NCBI GenBank assembly: GCA_910588285.1
Contig: CAJUQB010000068.1
Coordinates: 1 to 16,096, forward strand
From: an uncultured Lachnospiraceae bacterium
Lineage (GTDB): Bacteria; Bacillota; Clostridia; Lachnospirales; Lachnospiraceae
DNA length: 16,096 nt
Direction: 5' to 3'
The notes under the pieces are model-generated. The model saw only the letters and a list, made by a program, of their open reading frames with translations, did not search any database and was not told the origin of the DNA. A program made the position numbers and the translations under genes. Shown one piece after another: positions 7,108-14,568 of the stretch (its first letter is position 1; every line of letters starts with the position of its first letter).

Positions 7108-7390
7108 GGCGAACCTGACAAAGTCTATCAGTGTGGAGATGATTGCAGATTATGTCTCACTAAATCCACAATATATGATGCGGATGTTTAAGAAGGAGAC
7201 CGGAGAGAGCATCCTGGTTTATGTAACAAACCGCCGTATGGAGATGGCCAAGGAGATGCTGTTGAAGACAGACTGGCCCATTGAGCGGATCACGGAACAG
7301 GTGGGATATTTCAGCACGGCGCATTTTGGAAAGCTTTTTAAAAAGCTGGAAGGGATTTCCCCGGGGCAGTACCGAAAGGAGCACAGATAA
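7064..7390 (+). pseudogene. AraC/YesN-type response regulator, DNA-binding end only (out of frame with the kinase remnant)
   Basis: In the +1 frame relative to the kinase remnant, about 105 residues give a complete AraC-type double helix-turn-helix: IEANLTKSISVEMIADYVSL, then FKKETGESILVYVTNRRM, and GYFSTAHFGKLFKKLEGISP before the stop at 7388-7390. This matches the C-terminus of YesN-type regulators. The receiver domain and linker are missing and no ribosome site or convincing start precedes it. The left edge is approximate (7060-7080), where the two unrelated reading frames meet. One internal deletion joining yesM-like to yesN-like sequence explains both fragments. Confidence 0.75.
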
Positions 7391-7436
7391 GTAAATACAC
7401 AAGGAAATTCAGGATAGGAAAACTTGTCATTACTGC

Positions 7437-7465
7437 TTGCCCTGGTGATTGGAACCGTATATAAG
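7437..7465 (+). promoter_or_regulatory. Promoter of the AAA-ATPase-like gene
   Basis: TTGCCC (7437-7442), 17-bp spacer, TATAAG (7460-7465), followed by AAGGAGG at 7481-7487. This suggests the gene is transcribed independently of the regulator remnant. Confidence 0.5.
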
Positions 7466-7497
7466 CTGGCCTACGAAAAGAAGGAGGGGCAAAAGCG

Positions 7498-9198
7498 GTG
7501 GCAAGAGTAGTTGGCATTGGACATCAGGATTTTGAAAGTGTAAGAGTAAGTGACAATTTTTATATAGATAAAACCCATTTTATTCGGGAGTGGTGGGAAG
7601 CCTATGATGCAGTAACTTTGATTACCCGTCCAAGGCGATTCGGAAAGACCCTTACCATGAGCATGGTAGAACAGTTTTTTTCGGTGGAGTATGCCAATCG
7701 GAAGGAACTGTTTGAAGGGCTGTCCATCTGGCAGGAGGAAGCATATCGGAACCTGCGGGGAACCTATCCGGTGATATCCTTAAATTTTGCCAAAGTGAAG
7801 GAGACTTCCTTCCTCAATACCAGGAAAAAAATATGTAATATTATCACAAAGCTGTACAATCGGTATGATTTCCTGCTGGATAGTGGAAAACTGAATGGAA
7901 AGGAGAAAGAATTATATCAGAAAGTTTCTGCTGATATGGAAGATTATATTGCGTCAGATTCTTTGAATATGTTGTCAGATTATCTGATGCGGTATTATGG
8001 GAAGAAGGTGATCATTCTTCTGGACGAATATGATACGCCCATGCAGGAGGCGTATGTGGGTGGATACTGGGAAGAGATGGTGGAGTTTATCAGGAATCTG
8101 TTTAATGCCACTTTTAAAACCAATCCTTACATGGAACGTGCGATTATGACTGGGATCACAAGGGTCAGCAAGGAATCTGTTTTTTCAGATTTGAATAATC
8201 TTGAGGTGATAACCACTACTTCTGAAAAATATGCAGATTGTTTCGGTTTTACAGAGGAAGAGGTATTTCGGTCTCTGGACGAATATGGCCTGTCAACAGA
8301 AAAAGAAGAGGTAAAGAAATGGTACGATGGGTTCTGTTTTGGAGGTCAGAAGGATATTTATAATCCATGGTCCATTCTGAATTATCTGGACAAAAAAAGG
8401 GTGGGACTCTATTGGGCTAACACCAGCTCCAACAGCCTGGTGGGAAAACTGATCCGGGAAGGGGAGGCCGGGATTAAGATTCGGATGGAACAGCTACTGC
8501 AGGGCGAAAGTCTATACACAGTATTGGATGAGCAGATTGTGTTTAACCAGCTGGATCAAGGGGAGGATGCTGTATGGAGCCTGCTTTTGGCCAGCGGATA
8601 TCTGAAAGCAGTATACGCCAGGTTCAATACAGAATGCCGGAAGATGGAATATGAGCTGAGGCTGACCAACCTGGAGGTTCAGGTGATGTTTGAGCATATG
8701 ATCGAGGGATGGTTTCAGCGATGCCGTCCGCTTAACAATGCATTTTTGCAGGCACTTACGAATGGTGATCTGGAAGAAATGAATGATTATATGAATGACA
8801 TTTCGGAGGAAATGTTCAGTAGTTTTGATACCGGGAAGAATCCTTCTGAAAAGACACATCCGGAACGCTTTTATCATGGCTTTGTACTGGGGCTGATGGT
8901 GGAATTGCGAGGCAGATATGAGATTACCTCTAATGGGGAAAGTGGCCTTGGAAGGCATGATGTCATGATCGTACCCAAAGAAAAGAACCAGGATGCATAC
9001 GTGATAGAATTCAAGGTCGCAAATACCAGGAAAAGGGAGAGCCTTGAGTCGGCGGTATCATCTGCATTGGAGCAAATTGAAAAAAGAAAGTATGAATCGG
9101 CTTTAAGGGCCAGGGGATTTGCGAAAGAGCAGATCAAAAAATATGGGTTTGCATTCCGGGGGAAAGAGGTTCTGATTGGAGCGGCAGAGGTAGGATAA
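7498..9198 (+). CDS. AAA-ATPase-like protein with C-terminal PD-(D/E)XK nuclease-like domain
   Basis: A 566-residue cytoplasmic protein of the AAA-ATPase_like plus DUF1703-type family, common in multiple copies in gut Clostridia and Bacteroidetes. Residues 1-30 carry the family's YIDKT entry motif. A variant P-loop RPRRFGKT (44-51) keeps GKT but has Arg in place of the first Gly. Walker B is KVIILLDEYD with D176/E177. KWYDGFCFG and YNPWSILNYL are family landmarks. The C-terminus has D488 followed by E504-F-K506, a PD-(D/E)XK-like active site. The GTG start at 7498 is 10 nt after AAGGAGG; no upstream in-frame ATG fits. Length is typical and the gene is intact. The role is not established; links to DNA processing or mobile elements are suggested for relatives. 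It interrupts the expected regulator-transporter order, consistent with later insertion. Confidence 0.88.
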   Translation: MARVVGIGHQDFESVRVSDNFYIDKTHFIREWWEAYDAVTLITRPRRFGKTLTMSMVEQFFSVEYANRKELFEGLSIWQEEAYRNLRGTYPVISLNFAKVKETSFLNTRKKICNIITKLYNRYDFLLDSGKLNGKEKELYQKVSADMEDYIASDSLNMLSDYLMRYYGKKVIILLDEYDTPMQEAYVGGYWEEMVEFIRNLFNATFKTNPYMERAIMTGITRVSKESVFSDLNNLEVITTTSEKYADCFGFTEEEVFRSLDEYGLSTEKEEVKKWYDGFCFGGQKDIYNPWSILNYLDKKRVGLYWANTSSNSLVGKLIREGEAGIKIRMEQLLQGESLYTVLDEQIVFNQLDQGEDAVWSLLLASGYLKAVYARFNTECRKMEYELRLTNLEVQVMFEHMIEGWFQRCRPLNNAFLQALTNGDLEEMNDYMNDISEEMFSSFDTGKNPSEKTHPERFYHGFVLGLMVELRGRYEITSNGESGLGRHDVMIVPKEKNQDAYVIEFKVANTRKRESLESAVSSALEQIEKRKYESALRARGFAKEQIKKYGFAFRGKEVLIGAAEVG

Positions 9199-9223
9199 TT
9201 GATATTTTAGCAATAGAAAAGAA

Positions 9224-9283
9224 AAACACACTCAAAAATGACCAGAAAGCGAGAAGGCTTTCTGGTCATTTTTGAGTGTGTTT
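9224..9283. terminator. 27-bp perfect inverted repeat, strong probably bidirectional terminator
   Basis: The arms 9224-9250 and 9257-9283 are exact complements with a 6-nt loop. The core stem TGACCAGAAAGC / GCTTTCTGGTCA is flanked by A5 and T5, the layout of an intrinsic terminator working from either side. The pairing runs a further 10 bp beyond those tracts. It lies 25 nt after the nuclease-like gene and just before the transporter promoter. Confidence 0.88.
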
Positions 9284-9318
9284 ATGTCATTTGGGGAGAT
9301 TTTTTCCAGACAGGAAGG

Positions 9319-9328
9319 GTGATACAAT
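9319..9328 (+). promoter_or_regulatory. Extended -10 promoter of the transporter operon
   Basis: TGATACAAT (TG at 9320-9321 and TACAAT at 9323-9328) is an extended -10 element. The matching -35 position is only a T-run (9300-9305), so the promoter may need an activator. Transcription would start near 9335, with AGGAGG at 9346-9351 for the first permease. Confidence 0.45.
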
Positions 9329-9362
9329 AAGTACATAATAAAAACAGGAGGCGTGTTTCAAG

Positions 9363-10325
9363 ATGAAAAATACCAAAAGAAACAAGAGATCCCAGACAGG
9401 AGGATATCCTGCCGTAAAAAAGAAACAGGGATTTGCCCACTGGCTTCCCTTCTATCTCATGGGGCTGCCGGGAATCCTTTATCTTATCATCAACAACTAT
9501 CTTCCGCTGTTTGGCCTGCAGATTGCATTCAAAAATTTCAATTATGCAGACGGGATATGGAACAGCCCCTGGTGCGGCATGGACAATTTCCAGTACCTCT
9601 TCAGTTCTAATACGGCCTTCCGCATTGTGCGCAATACCCTCTGCTACAGCGTGGTATTTATCCTGCTGGGCATGGTGCTGAACGTGACGGTGGCAATCCT
9701 TGCCAATGAGATCATTAGCAAGAAGACGAAGAAGCTGTTCCAGACGCTTATCCTTCTGCCGCATCTGATGTCCATGGTTATCGTGGCTTATCTGGTGTTC
9801 GCCTATTTAAGCCCCAACACAGGGCTGCTCAACTCCATTATCACCAGCCTTGGAGGAGAGGCCATCAACTGGTATCAGGAATTGAAGGCCTGGCCCTTTA
9901 TTCTGACCTTTGTCCATGAGTGGAAGGGGATCGGATTCGGGATGATTCTGTATCTTGCTACGATCCTCAGCATCAGCGAGGAATATTACGAGGCAGCCAC
10001 GATCGACGGGGCCACCCGGTGGCAGCAGATCAAGATCATTACCCTGCCCCTTCTGAAGCCTACCATTATCACGCTGTTGATCTTAAACTGTGGAAGCATT
10101 TTCCGTTCGGACTTCGGATTGTTCTTCCAGGTAACCCAGAATCAGGGAGCGCTGTATCCGGTGACAGATACCATCGACACCTTTGTCTACCGGGGTCTGA
10201 TGGTTCAGCCCAATATAGCCATGTCTTCGGCGGCAGGCTTTCTGCAGTCGGTGGTAGGCTTTATCATGGTGGTGTTGGTGAACGCCATTGTGCGAAAGAT
10301 CGACAAATCAAATGCCATGTTCTAG
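9363..10325 (+). CDS. Sugar ABC transporter permease, LplB type
   Basis: A 320-residue inner-membrane subunit of a carbohydrate importer with about six membrane helices after a basic N-terminal tail of about 24 residues. The ATPase-docking EAA loop is at about 207-233 (EYYEAATIDGATRWQQIKII, then TLPLLKP), with the conserved G at 216. The first periplasmic segment NYLPLFGLQIAFKNFNY is typical of LplB/YtcP-partner permeases. ATG 9363 follows AGGAGG (9346-9351) with an 11-nt spacer. It is the first gene of the transporter operon; the second permease begins 18 nt after its stop. The substrate cannot be read from the sequence; relatives carry polysaccharide-derived oligosaccharides or uronides. 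Confidence 0.93.
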   Translation: MKNTKRNKRSQTGGYPAVKKKQGFAHWLPFYLMGLPGILYLIINNYLPLFGLQIAFKNFNYADGIWNSPWCGMDNFQYLFSSNTAFRIVRNTLCYSVVFILLGMVLNVTVAILANEIISKKTKKLFQTLILLPHLMSMVIVAYLVFAYLSPNTGLLNSIITSLGGEAINWYQELKAWPFILTFVHEWKGIGFGMILYLATILSISEEYYEAATIDGATRWQQIKIITLPLLKPTIITLLILNCGSIFRSDFGLFFQVTQNQGALYPVTDTIDTFVYRGLMVQPNIAMSSAAGFLQSVVGFIMVVLVNAIVRKIDKSNAMF

Positions 10326-10343
10326 GAAAGGAGAGAATGGAAA

Positions 10344-11225
10344 ATGATAACAAGAGAACGAAAAAGATGGTCCATTGCGGGAAATGCGGTGCTGGGGTTG
10401 TTGGCCTTTCTGGCGGTCATGCCTTTTATCCTGCTGGTTATCTCCTCTTTTACCGATGAAGCTGTGGCAGTTGCCAACGGATATTCCTATTTCCCGGAAA
10501 AATGGTCCATGGATGCCTACCGCTACATTGTCAATGAGAAAGCCACAATCTTTCGTGCTTACGGAGTGACCATATTTGTGACGGTGGTGGGAACGGTAAC
10601 CAGCCTGGTGATCACCTCCATGCTGGCCTATATGCTCTCCAAGGAAGGGCTGCCGGGAAGAAAGTTCATCAATTTTATGCTGGTGTTTACCATGCTGTTC
10701 AGCGGCGGACTGGTGCCCAGCTATATGGTATATGCCTCGGTGTTCCATATCAAGGATACCATATTCGCGTTGATTGTTCCCAATATGCTGATGGGAGCCT
10801 TTCATGTGATCCTGGTACGGAATTATTTTACCAACAGCATCCCCAGGGAACTGCTGGAGGCGGCCCGGATTGACGGAGCCAGGGAAATACCGATCTTATT
10901 TAAGATCGTGATCCCGCTCTCGAAGCCCATCATGGCTACTGTGGGCATGATGTCAGCCATGACCTATTGGAACGACTGGCAGAATGGCCTTTACTACCTG
11001 AATGATACCCGTCTTTACAGCATTCAGAATATTTTGAACGCCATCAATACCAGCGTACAGTTTTTGGCGTCCAACAGTGTCAGCGGAATGAAGTTCAGCG
11101 ATATCCCCTCCACGACGGTCCGTATGGCCATCGCGGTGGTGGGCATTCTGCCCTTGATCATTGCCTACCCCTTCTTCCAGAAATACTTTGTGAAGGGGCT
11201 GACTATCGGCGGCGTAAAGGGTTAA
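10344..11225 (+). CDS. Carbohydrate ABC transporter permease, YtcP type
   Basis: A 293-residue partner permease (MalG-like superfamily). It has an N-terminal membrane helix (about 13-35), further helices spanning the inner membrane, and an EAA loop at about 169-195 (ELLEAARIDGAREIPILFKI, then VIPLSKP). The C-terminus ends KGLTIGGVKG, the classic ending of this permease group. ATG 10344 follows AAAGGAGAG; an ATG at 10337 is out of frame. It would form the heterodimeric channel with the preceding permease. No ATP-binding subunit occurs in the window. Confidence 0.94.
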   Translation: MITRERKRWSIAGNAVLGLLAFLAVMPFILLVISSFTDEAVAVANGYSYFPEKWSMDAYRYIVNEKATIFRAYGVTIFVTVVGTVTSLVITSMLAYMLSKEGLPGRKFINFMLVFTMLFSGGLVPSYMVYASVFHIKDTIFALIVPNMLMGAFHVILVRNYFTNSIPRELLEAARIDGAREIPILFKIVIPLSKPIMATVGMMSAMTYWNDWQNGLYYLNDTRLYSIQNILNAINTSVQFLASNSVSGMKFSDIPSTTVRMAIAVVGILPLIIAYPFFQKYFVKGLTIGGVKG

Positions 11226-11234
11226 GGAAAACTG

Positions 11235-11251
11235 CCGCAGAAAATCTGCGG
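11235..11251 (+). other. Intercistronic stem-loop between permease and esterase
   Basis: CCGCAG (11235-11240), 5-nt loop, CTGCGG (11246-11251), with no T-run after it. It is unlikely to terminate transcription but could protect the upstream permease message or tune downstream expression. Confidence 0.4.
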
Positions 11252-11284
11252 GAAATATAGATGTTTGAAAGGAGAGAGTTTCGT

Positions 11285-12910
11285 ATGGGAATTGGAATTG
11301 TAACAACAAAGTACGGAAAGATGCAGGGTGTGGAGGCACCCGAAGGAAAGTATGCCGGAATCACTTATTTTAAGGGTGTGCGGTATGGAGCACCGACAGC
11401 GGGAGAGAACCGCTTTAAGCCGCCGGTGGATCAGGAACCCTGGGCGGGGGTGCGGATCTGCGACACCTATGGGGATCGGGCCATGCAGCCCAGCATGGGA
11501 GGGCTGGCAGAGGAACCCTATCGGTCAGATTTTTATTTTGAGGGATTTCCCCAGGCCAGTGAGGACTGCCTGTTTTTGAATATCACCACAGGAGCCCAGT
11601 CCCCGGAGGAGAGGCGGCCGGTATATATATGGTTTCACGGCGGGGGCCTGGGCGGCGGGTATTCCTATGAAAGTGTCTTTGAGAACAGCGAGCTGGCCAG
11701 AAAGGGAGTCGTTGTGGTCACCGTAGGACATCGGCTGAATGTATTCGGGTATCTGGCGCTGCCCCAGCTTTCGGCAGAGCAGGGGGGGATCTCCGGCAAC
11801 TACGGTCTGATGGACGAGATCAAAGCCCTGGACTGGGTGTATGAGAATATCGCGGCCTTTGGGGGAGACCCGGAGAACATTACCGTAGGGGGACAGTCCG
11901 GCGGCACGGCCAAATCCGGCGCACTGGCAGGCTCCCCCAGGCAGAAGGGCCGGGTAAAGCGTGTCATTAACCAGTCCAACCTCAACTGGGTGGGCCGTGA
12001 TCTGAACACCATGGAGGAGGCGGAGAAGCTGGGACAGGACTTCTTGGCCTATCTGGGCATCGACCCCGACATCTCCCTGGAGGAGCTGCGGGCCCTGCCG
12101 GCAGAACGGTTTTACGGAGAAAAGCTGGGCCCTCTGGATATGGCGATCGGAGCCATGGTGGCAGACGGGGTGAATCTGAAGTACAAGGAAATGTACCGAA
12201 ATATCAATGAATTTGCCTGTGACTGTGACTATATTTCCGGTGGGAATTTCGGGGAGAGCAATATGCTTACGACCTTTGCCCTTGGCCCCCAGAAGCCGGT
12301 AACCGAAGAGGAATATTACCGTTTGGCGAAGGAGCAGCTGGGAGACCTTTATGAAAAATATGAGTTTGAGAAGAATTTCCCCTGTACGGCAGAAAATGCG
12401 GACCGGATGAGCCGGCGGTACGCGGCGTTGGGAATTTCCATGTTTGGAGGAACCATTATAAACCGTTACTTCGGCGCCTACCGGAAGGAGCACCAGATGA
12501 AAGGGAACACCTATTCCTATCTGTTCTCCCGGGTAGCCCCCTGCCATCCGGAGGAAATAGGAACCAGCCGGGATTCAGAGCGTCTCTTAGCCTGGCATTC
12601 CAGCGAGCTGTGGTATACCTTCGCCTCCCTTCGCAGAAGCCAGGATGGGACACAGAATATACCGCCTGTACGGCCCTGGACCGAGTATGACGTGGAACTG
12701 GCCGATAAGGTCAGCTCCTATTGGGCAAACTTTATGAAGACGGGAGACCCCAATGGAGAAGGACTTCCCTACTGGCCCAAGAGTGATGAGGAGTATGGCT
12801 GGATCGAGCTGGGGGACGAGATTGTGGGCTATACCGGACGGGATTCTCTGTTAGATCAAATGCTGTACGAGCATATGATGCGCCGGGAGGAGATCAAGAA
12901 CCTGAAGTAA
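11285..12910 (+). CDS. Type-B carboxylesterase, cytoplasmic
   Basis: A 541-residue alpha/beta-hydrolase of the carboxylesterase type-B family. The oxyanion loop is HGGG at 118-121, the nucleophile Ser205 sits in GGQSGG (the usual elbow is GESAG), His438 lies in HSSELWYTF, and Glu324 in GGNFGES is the probable acid. All triad candidates are present. There is no signal peptide or anchor, so it acts inside the cell. ATG 11285 is chosen because AAAGGAGAG (11268-11276) precedes it by 8 nt; an in-frame ATG at 11261 lies before that site. Placement between permeases and binding protein implies it removes acyl groups, for example acetyl or aromatic esters, from imported oligosaccharides. The exact substrate is inference. 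Confidence 0.9.
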   Translation: MGIGIVTTKYGKMQGVEAPEGKYAGITYFKGVRYGAPTAGENRFKPPVDQEPWAGVRICDTYGDRAMQPSMGGLAEEPYRSDFYFEGFPQASEDCLFLNITTGAQSPEERRPVYIWFHGGGLGGGYSYESVFENSELARKGVVVVTVGHRLNVFGYLALPQLSAEQGGISGNYGLMDEIKALDWVYENIAAFGGDPENITVGGQSGGTAKSGALAGSPRQKGRVKRVINQSNLNWVGRDLNTMEEAEKLGQDFLAYLGIDPDISLEELRALPAERFYGEKLGPLDMAIGAMVADGVNLKYKEMYRNINEFACDCDYISGGNFGESNMLTTFALGPQKPVTEEEYYRLAKEQLGDLYEKYEFEKNFPCTAENADRMSRRYAALGISMFGGTIINRYFGAYRKEHQMKGNTYSYLFSRVAPCHPEEIGTSRDSERLLAWHSSELWYTFASLRRSQDGTQNIPPVRPWTEYDVELADKVSSYWANFMKTGDPNGEGLPYWPKSDEEYGWIELGDEIVGYTGRDSLLDQMLYEHMMRREEIKNLK

Positions 12911-12969
12911 AGAAAAAAGGAGTATTATGCATTTGCAAAATGCTGAAATAAAGAAAAGGAGAGCAAGAA

Positions 12970-14568
12970 ATGAAAAGAGAAAAGGTGAAACGGTTTTTGT
13001 CAGGATTACTGACAGCAGCAATGTGCTTGTCACTGTTAGCAGGCTGCGGCGGAGGCGATCAGGACAGTAAGCCTTCCGATAATCAGGGAGGGAACTCGCA
13101 GCAGGAAGAGGGAGCAGAGCAGCAGGGAGAGGGAAACTCGGGAGAGATTAATTTTGACGAGGAGCCCTATGAGATCGTTTTGGAAAACCTGACCCTGGGC
13201 GAGGATATCCCGGATCTGGAGAAGATTGAGGAGGCGGTAAATGAGATCTCCGTTCCGGCCATCAACTGTAAGCTGAAGATCCTGAATATCCATATCGGGG
13301 ATCATGTGACCAAGATGTCCCTGATGGCCACTGGCGGTGAGAAGGTGGATATCGTCACAGCGGGCAGAACCTATGCATATCCCAATATGGTGGCGGACGG
13401 ACTGCTGCTGCCCCTGAACGACCTACTGGAGGAGCGTGGACAGGGAATCATGGAAAAGGGTGCCATGGCCCTGGAGGGAAATAAGATTGACGGCAAGATC
13501 TATGCAGTTCCCGGAGAATTGTATGTCTATAGCTCTACAGGCATTATTTACAATAAGGATATGGCAGATAAGTACAATATCACGGTTCCAAAGATGCCTA
13601 CGGCAGAGGATATTGAAAAGATTGCAGAGCAGCTCCATGAGGCGGATCCCAATGTCTATTTTATGACGAAGGGAACCGGGGAGTTTGATGTGATGTATAA
13701 CCAGTTCTATCCCAACATTCAGGTGTTCGGACAAAATTGTATGTATGGAGCTATGTATAAGGATGATCCGGAATTTAAGATTTTCAATTTCTTAAAGTCT
13801 GAGGAGTACAAGGAATATCTGCACAAAAACAGGGACTGGTATGAGAAGGGCTGGGTACCCTCCGACTCTATGGTTAGCGGCATCAATGCCCGTGATGTAT
13901 TTAAGATGCAGCAGAGTTTCTGTGAGTTTGGCACCACATCACCTATTCAGCTTGGAAACCTGCAGTCATCCTATGACTTTACACTGGGGATGGAGAACAT
14001 GCGTGAACCGGAGCGATCTACAGAGTCCGGGAGGGAGAATGGCTGGGGTATCTTCGTCAATTGCGAGAGACCCGATAAGGCCATGGATTTCCTGAACCTG
14101 ATGTACACCAATGAAGAGGTGATCAATCTTTTGACCAACGGGATAGAAGGCATACATTACGAAAAGGTCAGCGACCGGATCATCAAGTATCCGGAGGGCG
14201 TGAATGATGGAAATATTGGATATAAAAAGGACTTTTCCAACTTTGGAGACGTGCTGATGGCTTATTATAAGGAGCCAGTGACCGAGGAAAGCATTGACGA
14301 ATGTTATGCAATCAGCGAGACTGCTGAGAGTTCACCTCTTCTGGGCTTCAGCTTTGACACCACGAAGGTGAGCACCCAAATCTCTAATGTAACCAATGCC
14401 ATTGCGGAATTTATGCCGCCCCTTGCAGTGGGGATCTATGAGCATGATGAGATCGACATCCAGCTGGAGAAGATGAATCAGGCTCTGGATGCGGCAGGGA
14501 TTGAGGAGATCATTGCGGAGCATCAGAGACAGCTGGATGAGTGGAGGGCTAATAAAGATGCCAATTGA
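12970..14568 (+). CDS. Extracellular sugar-binding lipoprotein of the ABC importer (DUF3502/LplA type)
   Basis: A 532-residue lipoprotein that captures the substrate outside the membrane and delivers it to the two permeases. The N-terminus has basic residues, a hydrophobic stretch and the lipobox LLAGC with lipidated Cys26, then a Gln/Gly/Glu-rich flexible linker (about 30-60). The solute-binding fold follows. The C-terminal AAGIEEIIAEHQRQLDEW is a hallmark of the DUF3502 domain of LplA-type binding proteins. Length is usual for the group. ATG 12970 follows AAAAGGAG with a suitable spacer. The gene is separated by the esterase from its permeases, and its end overlaps the GH3 gene by 11 nt. 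Confidence 0.94.
   Translation: MKREKVKRFLSGLLTAAMCLSLLAGCGGGDQDSKPSDNQGGNSQQEEGAEQQGEGNSGEINFDEEPYEIVLENLTLGEDIPDLEKIEEAVNEISVPAINCKLKILNIHIGDHVTKMSLMATGGEKVDIVTAGRTYAYPNMVADGLLLPLNDLLEERGQGIMEKGAMALEGNKIDGKIYAVPGELYVYSSTGIIYNKDMADKYNITVPKMPTAEDIEKIAEQLHEADPNVYFMTKGTGEFDVMYNQFYPNIQVFGQNCMYGAMYKDDPEFKIFNFLKSEEYKEYLHKNRDWYEKGWVPSDSMVSGINARDVFKMQQSFCEFGTTSPIQLGNLQSSYDFTLGMENMREPERSTESGRENGWGIFVNCERPDKAMDFLNLMYTNEEVINLLTNGIEGIHYEKVSDRIIKYPEGVNDGNIGYKKDFSNFGDVLMAYYKEPVTEESIDECYAISETAESSPLLGFSFDTTKVSTQISNVTNAIAEFMPPLAVGIYEHDEIDIQLEKMNQALDAAGIEEIIAEHQRQLDEWRANKDAN

Noticed and set aside
7424..7510. Short frame LSLLLALVIGTVYKLAYEKK before the AAA-ATPase gene, resembling a membrane helix end
   Set aside because: Only 28 codons from a TTG without a ribosome site, and it overlaps a good promoter and the next start. 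It may be a remnant of lost sequence but cannot be supported.
11525..12547. Long minus-strand open frames (340 codons here, 288 codons at 5371-6237, 264 at 4237-5031)
   Set aside because: They lie opposite strongly supported conserved genes, lack ribosome sites and have no family motifs; they reflect codon bias of the + strand genes.
12927..13067. Small open frame with a GGAG site (46 codons, starting MHLQNAEIKK) overlapping the binding-protein start
   Set aside because: It is out of frame with a clear lipoprotein start and shows no protein-like features; probably chance. A leader-peptide role cannot be excluded.
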